From contig NC_133538.1 of the NCBI RefSeq assembly GCF_048544455.1, positions 3,998,658 through 4,062,657 of the forward strand: a stretch of DNA of 64,000 nt, given 5' to 3'. Position numbers and translations under genes: made by a program. Below are positions 54,594-64,000 of the stretch, in pieces. The notes beneath the pieces are model-generated. The model was not told the origin of the DNA. It saw only the letters and a program-made list of their open reading frames with translations, and searched no databases. The number at the start of each line of letters is the position of its first letter. Positions within the stretch are counted from its first letter, which is position 1. The stretch is from Silene latifolia (Eukaryota; Streptophyta; Magnoliopsida; Caryophyllales; Caryophyllaceae).

Positions 54594-55740
54594 TCACACT
54601 GCGTCGGCCTCGCTCAGGGTGACTCGGCCTATGAGAACGTTGTAGGCGGACGAGCCGTCGATGACCACGAACTCGCCTAGGACATTCTTAGCCGCATTCT
54701 TTTCGCGAACGTCACCGGAGTCCGATTGATCCCAGTGGTACCAGGCCCCCCCGGAGAAGTCGTATAGTGGGTTGGTGCGGGGGCTCAAGTCCTTGACTTT
54801 CGGTAGAGGCCGAGGAAGCACTCCCGAACATGATGTTCGTGTACGCGCCGTGTCAATCGTGCACCTCTTGACCTGGTGGTTGGATATGTCCAAATTGACT
54901 ACAAGTGGGTCGCATTGAGGAGCGATGACTCCTTCGTAGTCCTTCCTTCCAATGGTTATATCGGGGATGTTGGAAGCAGGGATCGCCGTGTTGGGCACAA
55001 AGTTGATGGCCTGATATAGCTCGTTCGGGTGCCGTTTGTGCCCATGAGCGGACCCTCCGTTCTCGTTGCCCCCGATGACAACATGGATCACTCCTATCCG
55101 TTCGAAGACGGATTTCTTATCTGAACTGCCGGCGTCGGTCTTTTGGCCTTTGGCAACGTACTTGCCGAGGCTCCCTTCCGGATCGCTCTTCAATGGCATT
55201 CTTCGGATGCCGATCGTTGGTTAAATGGCCGGTGTGGCCGTGGTACTCACAGGCTCGTGTCACCGTCACTTTTTGGCTTGGGGGTCTCTCCCACTTCGGC
55301 CCTCGTTTTGCTCGGGCGAAGACCTCGGCGGCCGATACGACGAGAGGGGTTTTATCATTATACCGCCTCGGTGGTACGTTCTGAACTCCACCCGCGCCCG
55401 TCGAGTCCTCGTTTTCTGGCGATTTGTCCGACCGTGACCTATTATTCTCACGGCGTCTTTCATCGGACCGTGACCCGTTGTTGTCACGGCGTCTTTCATC
55501 CGGTTGTCCTCCCTGGCGCTCTTCTTTTACGAGTGCTCGGCCTCGCTATGGCCTACCCAGTCTCTTGTGATAGTCCTCTACCTTGATGGCCTGGGCCATC
55601 TTCCCGGCGGCATCCGGCCCAGCCTCCGCACTTGATGAGCTCATTTTTCAAGTCTCCCCGGGAGGCCCTTCATCAGCGCGAAGGCCGCCAGTTCGGGATT
55701 AATCTCTCGAATCTGCTGGACCTTTCCATCGAACCTCCCC
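54594..55740 (-). pseudogene. Tat-type gag C-terminus and protease region of element B
   Basis: Read right to left. After the primer site comes the gag core end (FDGKVQQIREINPELAAFAL, MKGLPG). Then come an Arg-rich stretch and the frame 55199-54594 with IHVVIGGNENGGSAHGHKRH, VIAPQCDPLVVNLDISNHQV, VLGEFVVIDGSSAYNVLIGR and TLSEADAV, the aspartic-protease region of Tat elements. The active-site DTGSS segment is disrupted by a frame change (reads RCTIDTARTRTSCSG). Reverse transcriptase does not follow. Confidence 0.75.
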
Positions 55741-55755
55741 ACAGACGGCGCCAAT
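55741..55755 (-). promoter_or_regulatory. Element B primer-binding site
   Basis: On the minus strand AATTGGCGCCGTCTGT directly follows the LTR end CCGGAACA. The matching tRNA was not determined. Confidence 0.6.
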
Positions 55756-56349
55756 TGTTCCGGATGTAATTCCAGAGCAGATATTCGTTACCACTCGTAG
55801 CTTGTAGAATGTCGTCTTTGGTTGAATCCTTCTTTCCTTAATCGTTCCTCTCGGCCTCTCCTGCAACAATGAACGAACTGAGGGCTTGCTTTGTGCCAAG
55901 CGTACTCACTCCGACGCTCAAGTCGAAACTTAAGGGATAAGTTGTTACTTGTGGCCGAATGTATATTGTAGAGAGATAAGGAAGATTATACCGGATGAAT
56001 AGTGTTTCTTAGGTTCGATTCGATCCTTTCCTCAATGAAGGTTGAGGAGTATTTATAGACTTTCACCTTTTGTCACGTAGTGGCCAAGTGGCCAAGTGGC
56101 TAGCAGGTGGAAAGACTGATCTACCCCTCGGCCGAGGGACCTATGGCAGGCCGGCGGGCCCTGGTGACCCACCGCCGAGGGATCCTGGATATGAGTACGC
56201 GGGTATGTGTCCCGGCTGGCAAGTTACCATGCCGAGACCCAGGCCCCAGGCTGCATCGGCTAGGCTGTCTAAGCCGTTGACTTGCTGTGGATATCTTTGA
56301 CCTTGCTCAATATGTTGACTTGGTCAGCGGTGCAGAATATGCCCCATCA
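55756..56349 (-). repeat. Element B 5' LTR (right copy)
   Basis: 594 bases, TGTTCCGGATG to GCCCCATCA. It matches 49362-49993 apart from small indels, with agaac following. Confidence 0.9.
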
Positions 56350-56354
56350 AGAAC

Positions 56355-57158
56355 AATTTGACTAAAATACCCTTACCAAAGTCAACCAACTCACGAAATC
56401 TAACCGAAAACCATAAGAATAGATGACCAAATGAAGTTTACAACTAGACCTGACAAACGGGTCAATCGAGTCGGGTTTGGGTCGGACAAATTCAGGTTGG
56501 GCCATTTCAGGTTATCATATTATCGGGTTAGTTCGGGTCGGGTCAAGTTGAGTTGTTTTTGGTGCTTTTCGGGTATGTTGCCATGTTTGTCGGGTCATTT
56601 TCGAATCAAGCGGGTCGGGTTATTTTGGGCCAAAATCATATTCGGGTCAATGGTTAGAGAAAAAAGTACGTTTAATATTATTACTTATTTTTAGTTTAAT
56701 TTTGATAATTTATTCTTTATTTTAAGGTAAACTAGTTTTATACCCGTGCAAAAATGCAAGGATTACTTTAAAATTCAATATTTTAATTACTCCGTATGAT
56801 AATTAGACATTATATCTTTCAAGTAATAATTGAAAAATATGATGTATATTAATACTATATATGACTTATATTAATGTCATACATTGTTAAAAGTTAAATC
56901 GGTGCAGGTATCGGTGCCGGAGATTAGATATTCAACAACTTGGCTAAATGCATAAGTTTGAAATGTGATCACTTAAATATGATAACAATTAAAAATATAC
57001 CTAAAAACGAAAATAGAATAGATAATAATTAAAAATACATCCAAAAATAAAAGTCAATAACAGTTAATCGGGACGAAAGGAGTAATATATTATGGGCCGA
57101 AAACTTAAATAAAATTTACCCAAGACAAATTAAACAAATGCAAATCAATCAATATCTA
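56355..57158. other. AT-rich spacer with a GGGTC-rich element and a minus-strand Helitron-like 3' end
   Basis: 56450-56655 is rich in CGGGTC/GGGTTATTT text, like a small MITE-type repeat, but its ends are unclear. At 56732-56750 the minus strand reads TGCACGGGTATAAAACTAGT, similar to the plus-strand Helitron end at 63479-63509. No gene seen. Confidence 0.4.
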
Positions 57159-59110
57159 TCTATCTATATTAATAAAGGAAGCTTTTTTCGAGCGATTTTA
57201 GAGTCTCCAAGTTTCGTTAAATACTTTAGACTCCAACAACTGTGAACTATCATTATACGAGAGAATCTACATATGCATAGGAGTTATAACTACTTTTGAG
57301 GATTATGATAAGAATCTCCAATCTAGATAAATAATTATTTGCACCGTAGGAATTTCACTATACATAGGATTTAGCAATAATAAGCAAACTATAAAAGCCA
57401 ATTATTATCATCATGTGATTCATGTATTGTGTATTTTGTCCCTTCCTCCATTATTACTACAATAGATCATTCTCAATTTTTCTACCTATTAGTTTAGATA
57501 CTGACCTTACTATGATGCCTACTTAATTTTCATATCCTTTCTAACGTGATATTTATGTGTACTTGCTTTAATATGTTGCACGTTATTGTTTTTAATAAGT
57601 TGTTTTTACTATGAAGGTTATCGAATAACGATCGACTTTATACGAAGGATCAAGATCACAAAATTTTCACGAGCTAGGGGTGGTTGTTGTAAGTTTACCG
57701 TCTTTATACTTCAATTGACTCACATGCACTTTTGGTGTCGATACCGTAATTCTTAATTAAAGCTAATTATTTTTAGTATTCCAAAAGAGATTGTCATTGT
57801 ATATGTATTTTTATTTTAAAGAAGTCATTTCCTTAACTGAGAAACCTTCACATTTACTCCTTATGTATTATGGTGGTGATCGGTAATTGCATCATGAATG
57901 TCTGCGTCTCCGTATTAATTGCCTTATAATTATTATTTTTTTTTGTTTTTTTTTTAATAAAATTGGCTTATGATTTACAAAGCATGTGATTAAGATTGAA
58001 CGATAAACTTGGTCAATTATAATCATGCATATATAATCAAGCTTTATTATTAAGGTATTTCTTTTCTATATATTAAGCGCCCTTGAGATTGATAATTTAG
58101 TATCATTATTTTCTTCTCTGACCATATCGACAATCAATGACAGAACTTTTATCTACAATTTTTTATTTTATGTTGTATTCAATGATCAAAACGAGTAGTT
58201 TTGTATATATGTTCTAATAATGAACTTAAATTATCTTATTAGAGTAGTTATTACCTCTTCTTTTAGGTTGTTAGACAAGTACCGAAGTAAGCCGTAAGTT
58301 GACACAAGATAACATATCCCTGTTTAGTACTTTAATGTAGACCGTCTTTCAGAAAATTTATTCTTTTTGTAGAGACGACTCATGAGCTTATTTCAGATGT
58401 TGCATTGATTGTTTAACCTTGGTGCTTTTCAATTATTTGTTATATCTTACCTTTATATAGTTGACCAAATACTCACCAAACTGCCTTTCCTTTGTGTAGG
58501 AAATTAAAAATCATATGAATTGTTAGAAAGGATAATGTACACAACATGATCCTATAATTTGCATAAAAGTTGCAGGTTTGTTTATAGAAACAGATTTATT
58601 GTACAATCCAACAATTGTCTTTTACTAATTGCTGACTTTGCTTAATTTCTACGCAAGCCGATGTAGCAAAAGTAGATGTTTATATTAATTATCGGTTTAT
58701 TTTCCTTAACTGAATCTGATTGTGGTACATTTATTTGCAGATTATGGTTAAATCCATTGGTATCGGACACCATCTTGCCATGACAACTTAAGATATATAG
58801 TGGACTCTCAATTCAAAAAAAAAGGAGCACACACCATCTATTATCGGCTTATCGCAAATTTTCATTGTAAATGAATACTTTTCGTTTTTCTCTACAGCTG
58901 TAGTCGCCTGTAGATGGGTTAACTGTCCTCATTTAGCGACAAAATGTAATGACAATATGTTAAAGTTTAGAAAATTATCCGGATAACTTTTTATCAAAAT
59001 TGGCTAAATTTTATTGTAAATGGGTCATATTTACTCCGTTTTTAGTTTAATACGAAAAGTGACCGTTTTAAAGAGCCTTATTAATCTGAGGTGGAGATAT
59101 TAAATCAATA
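57159..59110 (+). mobile_element. Helitron-like 5' segment
   Basis: It starts A/TCTATCTATATTAATAAAGG and continues TTTTTTCGAGCGATTTTAGA and GTCTCCAAGTTT. The same start recurs at 59111. No Rep/helicase coding sequence is present. Its own 3' end was not found before the next 5' end. Contents are AT-rich and non-coding. Confidence 0.45.
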
Positions 59111-60659
59111 TCTATCTATATTATTAAAGGAAACTTTTTTCGAGCGATTACAGAGAATCCAACTTTTTAGAAACACTCTCGAGTCTCCAACTTTTGCAAA
59201 CTACATACAATAGATATATTTAATTTGTTAATTTTTAATATGATAAAGTCTTACAATACAGTTTGAGAGGTATACAAACTGAAATAAGACCCAAGTTATA
59301 TCCATATATATATATAGATTGATATGCACTTATACGTTGTATCCACCAAGCATTGCATATTTTATTTTTGTTATTGTTATTATACTCTTTTGTTACGTTC
59401 CGATTGTATTGATTGCAGTTATCTGTTTGTTTATTATATGATTCTTGATATTGTGTTTATAAATCTAATCTAATTGATTTTCTTTCTTCTTCTCTCAGGT
59501 TAGAAAGATATGGCCAATCTATTATCGCATTATTGATCAATATGCTCAAACATTTTACTTAAGGTGAAAATATGTTTTTCAATGTTAGGTTTAAGGGGTG
59601 TTTGGTTGGGGGGTATGGAATGGAATGGATATCATTGATTCAAGTGTTTGGTTGACCACTTTTGGAATGGATTTAGAAACCCAAGGGGTTTCTCAATCCA
59701 CCCCAATCCCTTGGAATCCCATACTTTACTCCTCCCCCAAGTTTCTAAATCCAATCCCCCTGGATACAAAACCTAAAATTAAGAAAGAAAGAAAAAAACC
59801 CAAATTGCTATTGTAATACCCTACGTAAGTCTTCATCTTCTACTTTCATAATATTTTTTTTTGCTTTTATAAAAAATTTGCTAGTGATTGTTCATTGATA
59901 TACATGATTCGTTGCAATAATACATGTGTCTATTACTTTAAACAATATTTACGGGTTGTATGACGACAATTGCCTTAAAAAATTGTGTTGTTGTATAAGT
60001 AATATTGAAATATGCACATGATTGAATTATTTTCGCGGATTGAATAGTCGAATTCATTGTCTATAACCAGTTACATTCCGTCTATTGATTGAATTATTTT
60101 CGTAGGATTTAGCACATTCCGTCTGTTTTTTAAAAGTATAACTTCATTGTTTATGACCAGTTACATTCTAGTACTGAGTTTTAGTGATCTTTACTGCCAT
60201 TGCTTTGCAAATTGCCATGATGAAAATTTCTGTATCGGCCTATCAAGACTCACAAGTTACGAGTTTTAGTTGATGTACTTGCACATGAAGTTTTTCGTAT
60301 AAATTTGGAGGAAGTATAGCCGTGTTCATACATCATTTACCAACCCTTTTTTTTTCAATTACCAGCTTTTCGCCACAACCTCCCTTGATTAACTATAGCT
60401 AGCCAGATTACTGAAGGAAGGTGATCAGCAGTATTGTAAACTGCACCATTTACCAACCATTCTTTTCAATTCTTGTTACAGTGGATACTAAAAGCATTAT
60501 AATCATTCCATAATCATATCCCATGAACCAATTCAATGGTACTAACAAACAAAAACCCAGGTACGAAATTTCCTAACAAATCAGACCCAAATGATCAAAT
60601 CACATTAAACCCAAATGATTAACTTACAGATCGAGTTGGGTTGAATTTCGATCGCTCCA

Positions 60660-60762
60660 TTTTCGCCCCACTTGCCCTCCCACTTGCATTTGTGTGAGAG
60701 AAAAGTGACCCGTCACTCACTTGTAACGGATAGTGTCCGTCACAAGTGAGAATTTGTGGTTA
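60660..60762. repeat. Hairpin repeat, second copy (AACGGATAGTGTCCGT core)
   Basis: CTCACTTGTAACGGATAGTG followed by TCCGTCACAAGTGAG folds into a long stem. TGAGAATTTGTGG follows, as at 34260-34440. A third, shorter example with other arms is at 61028-61070. Confidence 0.55.
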
Positions 60763-61027
60763 AATATAGGTGTTTGATAATTTACTCGTAACTTGTGAGT
60801 CTTGTAGTCTGTAGTACAACTATTGTTTTCACTTGGCCTTTTTTCTAACATTTATTTGTTCTTGTTTACAGCTCATCCATGCTTTACTTTTGTATTTTTT
60901 TTATGTCTTATATGATGGAATTTATAAAGATTTGATAAGTTATATCTTTTTCTGAGTTTAATTCGCTGCTAAGGGGCCTCTTGTTAGTGGTAGATGTTTT
61001 TAGTTTATAAAGATTTGACAAGTTATA

Positions 61028-61070
61028 GCTTAAGACGGATAGTGTTCGTCTTAAATAAGAATTTGTGTTT
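61028..61070. repeat. Hairpin repeat, third copy (TTAAGACGGATAGTGTTCGTCTTAA)
   Basis: The arms TTAAGACG and CGTCTTAA pair around GATAGTGTT. AATAAGAATTTGTG follows. The core and tail are shared with the two other copies, while the arms differ. Confidence 0.55.
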
Positions 61071-61190
61071 GAATGTGGTCCAGCTAAAAAGGAAGAAAAC
61101 TTTATTGACTTTAGAAAGTAGTGCTACTGTTCCGGTTCCTTCATAGAATAAGACGGTCTTATGTCGTAAAACAATACAGAACAAGCCATC

Positions 61191-61412
61191 ATGGTTCGTG
61201 AACAAGAGTTTGAAGACCAAAAGAAAAATTTAATAAATGAGCTACTTGGCGTACAAGGGTTGACTAGATTTGAAGCATTATTAGCTGCACAAAAACTGGC
61301 ATCTAATCCTAGTGATCTCTCTCTTTTTTACCAGAGTCCCGATGAAGCATGGAAGAGAGAGTTTGTTATGAACCTCATTCATCCGCTTTTATCTCGAAAT
61401 GGGAACATTTAA
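61191..61412 (+). pseudogene. C-terminal remnant of a Harbinger-associated (Myb/SANT-like?) ORF
   Basis: 73 codons: VREQEFEDQKKNLINELLGV, then QGLTRFEALLAAQKLASNPS and DEAWKREFVMNLIHPLL, before TAA. The helix-rich end with a leucine/alanine segment resembles the C-termini of Myb/SANT-like proteins that accompany plant PIF/Harbinger transposases. This is from memory and weak. It lies between Harbinger ends, which supports the link. The DNA-binding part is missing. Confidence 0.4.
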
Positions 61413-61803
61413 TTTGTTTTGTTTGATGTTTAGACTTACCAGTATTTTTCATGAAACATTTTTCATGCGTTTTTTTGTTTAACAATATTTTTATTTTGGA
61501 CGCTTAATATTGGTATGAATAATTTGAATTGTTTTTTGGCTATAATTTTTCGTTAGTAAGTTATAGTTAATGGAAAAAAATGTACAACTCATTTTATAAT
61601 TTAATAAACTTACCTATTATGAATAAAGAAACAAATGGATATTGAATCCATTCCAAGTGTGAACCAAACACCATGAATGTCAATTACAATCCATTATAAA
61701 ATTGAACCAAACAAGTATTAAAAGGTATGGGGTTCTAACTCCATTCCACCCTGGATTCTCATCCCAATCCATTCCATTCCCACACTTTGAACCAAACAGC
61801 CCC

Positions 61804-62503
61804 TTAATGTTATCTTCGCATTCCATAAGAATTTTTTTTGTTTATTAGTCCTAACAGTGTTCTGTATCGATTGTTTTAATTTGAAATATTACTTTATAAT
61901 ATATAAAATTGAAATATAGCCTTAACAATTTGTCTTATGATTTAATATTATCTTAGAGATTTGTGGTTTGGATTATTTTTTGATTACGAAATTTGATTCT
62001 ACCTTTTAGTTTTATATGAGACGGTGACATCGGAATCATTAACACCGATCACCAAGATGGAGGCTCGTGACGATAACGAGGCACATTACATTCTTAAATT
62101 CTAAGAGGACTACGATCATGTGCCTAAAACATGCAACGTTCATAGTTGGGCGTGAATTTACGATCACAGAAGAAAATTTTGGACGATTGTTAAAGGTCAT
62201 GATTACCAACGATGAGGAGGAACCTTGATTGTCAAATATGTGATAATATGTGATATATGGCTAAATATACCGAGTAATATATTACGTTCATTCATGTTTT
62301 TATTTATATCATTGACCATAAAATTGCACCAACACAAACATAAGACCTGATTTCTAATCATACCTAAGCAAATAGCAAGGCCAGCATGCACAAATAATGG
62401 ACTATTTGATTTGATTGTTATAAAAAATAGGTAAAAGTAAAAGGAAAATGAAAGGGCGCCCTATCACCCAATAAGCTATATAAAAACATACGTGTAATAC
62501 ATA
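61804..62503. other. AT-rich sequence, nothing recognised
   Basis: No convincing ORF or repeat. Helitron interior. Confidence 0.4.
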
Positions 62504-62932
62504 GGCTCCGTTTGGCAAGACATTTCAGGTACCTGATTTGGTCAAAATAGCTTATTTGACCAAAATATCAGGTACCTTATTTTTTTGTACGTGTTTGGCA
62601 AGTAGCTTATTTAACCAAATAAGCTACCTGAAATGAAATGCTACCTAGAGTAGCATTTGAGATTTCAGGTACCTGATTTGTTTTGATTTTCCACTTTTAC
62701 CCCTTAAATTTGTACTATTAAGTAATTATCATATCCGTTTACGTCATTTCATCAAAATCAGTTAGCTTTTCAGTTAGTTGTCAAACACTTTTTTATATAA
62801 TCAGCTACCTTATCAGTTCCTAATTTCCAGCTACCTTATCAGTTACCTTTTCAGGTTTCAGTTAGCTTTTCAGTTTTCAGCTACCTTTTCAGGTTTCAGC
62901 TACCTTTTCAGTTAGTTTTACCAAACAGAGCC
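62504..62932. mobile_element. MITE with GGCTCCGTTTGG ends
   Basis: GGCTCCGTTTGGCAAG and the inverted end CCAAACAGAGCC pair with one mismatch. The trinucleotide ata flanks both sides. The right half has many CAGCTACCTTTTCAGGTTT-like repeats, the left half CAGGTACCTGATTTG. It is 429 bases and non-coding. Superfamily is uncertain (PIF/Harbinger or hAT). Confidence 0.6.
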
Positions 62933-63478
62933 ATAGTCTTATTAACCGTGAAAATTTGAGGCAAGAACTTAATAATATTAACTATTGACTTCTTAAGCCT
63001 AAACAAAAGTTATATGATGCACGAATATTTCAGAGATCATGTAAGTTTATATTATTTTATATTATATATTCCATAGTTGCAAATTAAAACTTTCTCTCCT
63101 CTGTCGCATTTCAACCAAAATAGTTTCAAGATTATATGAGTGTTTAACTAAAAAAGTTGAGCAAAAATAAGAACATATATCGGAGGTAGTATCTCAGACC
63201 TCATTTAATTTGTTATTGAGCTTATGTGTATTTTTTCTAAGTTTCTTAAAGATTTAATTGAGTTTCTTCACATCAATTGTGTAAAATTAGTCTTAACTAT
63301 TCGCGTTTAACAAGTCAAGTGCTTTTAGTGAATTAGAAACTCATTAGCATGAGTAACTTAGTCTGTTTGAAATTGGAGTTCCCATGAAGCCTTTTAGATG
63401 GGAGTTGTCATGTGCGTGTATTGGTTATTTTATAACTTGACATTCAATGATGCTTCAAGAGACAGAATATTACAAGTG
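62933..63478. other. AT-rich Helitron interior, nothing recognised
   Basis: No ORF, repeat or RNA gene is supported in this stretch. Confidence 0.4.
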
Positions 63479-63503
63479 GCCCGTGCATCGCACGGGCATT
63501 AAA

Positions 63504-64000
63504 TCTAGTATATATATAAAAGAGACTTTTTTCAGGCAATTCTAGAGACTCCAAGTTTTTTGAAACACTCTAATTATAATAATAATAATAATATTGATCT
63601 AAAAAAATAACAAAATTCGTAAATGTTAATCTAAAAAGATAACTTTTGTTTCATGGAAACTTTATCTCTTAAAATTAAAAAATTATTGGGAATATTAATC
63701 TAAGAACATAACAGAATTTGTAAATATTAATCTAAAAAGATAACTAATTAGGATATGCGATAGAAATCTAATTTGACTATGAGATAGAAATTTGCTCCTA
63801 CGTTCTCTAATATATATGTGCCCCTACTATATTTGACCGATAAAAAATTTTGTATTCTTTCCCCTCCCTACGATTTAGCTAATGATGATTTTTTTTTTAT
63901 CGTGTTATCCCCTCCCCACTATTAGCTTATTTATTATTTGTATATATTAGGTTGTAGTAAACATGTTTTATATTGGCTTCTAATCTTTTTCGTCAATTGA
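63504..64000 (+). mobile_element. Start of a further Helitron-like copy (runs out of window)
   Basis: TATATATAAAAGAGACTTTT followed by TTCAGGCAATTCTAGAGACT and CCAAGTTTTTTGAAACACTC repeats the 5' block of the copies at 57159 and 59111. It directly abuts the 3' end at 63508. It is followed by AT-rich text with AATAATAATAAT and AAAAAGATAAC repeats. Confidence 0.45.

Larger units (their letters stand above)
49362..56349 (-). mobile_element. B: Tat-lineage (Retand-like) LTR element, minus orientation
   Basis: The LTRs 49362-49993 and 55756-56349 are the reverse complement of the E1 LTR type. TSD agaac is at 49357-49361 and 56350-56354. The primer site (ATTGGCGCCGTCTGTGGGG on the minus strand) abuts the right LTR, so that is the 5' LTR. 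The purine tract GCTGGGGGCAAAT abuts the left one. It keeps part of gag and protease (55740-54594). Reverse transcriptase, RNase H and nearly all of integrase are deleted. A tandem repeat and the antisense accessory gene (50686 onward, plus strand) fill the 3' half. Confidence 0.9.
59595..61803 (+). mobile_element. PIF/Harbinger-type DNA transposon, internally deleted
   Basis: The ends GGGGTGTTTGGTTGG and CCAAACAGCCCC are inverted repeats (GGGG-TGTTTGGTT / GGGGCTGTTTGGTT). They continue into paired GGAATGGAATGG / CCATTCCATTCC. TTAA flanks both sides, which is compatible with a 3-base TTA/TAA duplication. The 2.2 kb body has one short coding remnant (61191-61412) and no DDE transposase. Confidence 0.75.
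59111..63508 (+). mobile_element. Non-autonomous Helitron (putative), hosting a Harbinger element
   Basis: The 5' end TCTATCTATATTATTAAAGG follows an A. The 3' end is GCCCGTGC-ATC-GCACGGGC (an 8-bp stem, 63479-63497), a short ATTAAAT spacer and CTAG (63505-63508), followed by T. A TC start, 3' hairpin and CTRR end with A/T flanks and no TSD are Helitron hallmarks. No Rep-helicase gene is seen. Pairing this 5' end, rather than the one at 57159, with this 3' end is an inference. Confidence 0.5.

Noticed and set aside
62203..62391. Short minus-strand ORF
   Set aside because: Random AT-rich open frame without homology or context.

Overview
This is a gene-poor stretch of a plant nuclear genome, dense in nested transposable elements. 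Supporting evidence is GT-AG spliced exons, LTR retrotransposons with plant-type primer sites, Helitron and PIF/Harbinger ends, and a chloroplast-type Rieske oxygenase gene. The mix of Ogre-, Tat/Retand- and Athila-like families, and abundant 'GACGGATAGTGTCCGTC'-type hairpins, suggests a Caryophyllales species, possibly Silene-like. That placement is inference from memory and was not tested.

Layout. (1) 1-18052: a minus-strand non-autonomous LTR element ('A') with a broken Athila-ORF1-like gene and its 5' LTR at 16334-18052. A 12 kb Ogre-like element (3174-15131, TSD caaag) and a second Ogre-like LTR fragment (1-683) are inserted in it. (2) 18053-19809: the remnant of an older LTR ('F') that A interrupts, containing an array of covarying hairpins. 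(3) 20094-21761: a solo LTR (TSD ccctc). (4) 21936-32571: a second solo LTR (TSD cttat) split by a complete 7.7 kb element 'C' (24401-32133, TSD gggag), which carries a better copy of the Athila-ORF1-like gene. (5) 32577-34480: MITEs and a possible LINE tail. (6) 34676-42640: a PTC52-like Rieske oxygenase gene, now a pseudogene, with a Tat-lineage element 'E1' (35723-41673) inserted in its coding sequence. (7) 42805-47783: a Ty1/copia element with heat-shock-element-like LTR motifs, just downstream of that gene. (8) 48191-48905: the last two exons of a minus-strand coiled-coil-type gene, tail to tail with PTC52. (9) 49362-56349: a second Tat element 'B', minus orientation. (10) 56355-64000: AT-rich DNA with Helitron ends, a 2.2 kb PIF/Harbinger derivative and MITEs.

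No complete autonomous retroelement is visible. E1 keeps only the integrase end, B keeps gag-protease, the Ogre-like copy keeps gag, A and C keep an accessory ORF, and the copia polyprotein has stops and frameshifts. E1 and B each carry an antisense accessory gene with its own TATA/CCAAT promoter. Target-site duplications allow the order of several insertions to be read directly. The only cellular genes I can support are the PTC52-like pseudogene and the minus-strand 3' exons beside it.
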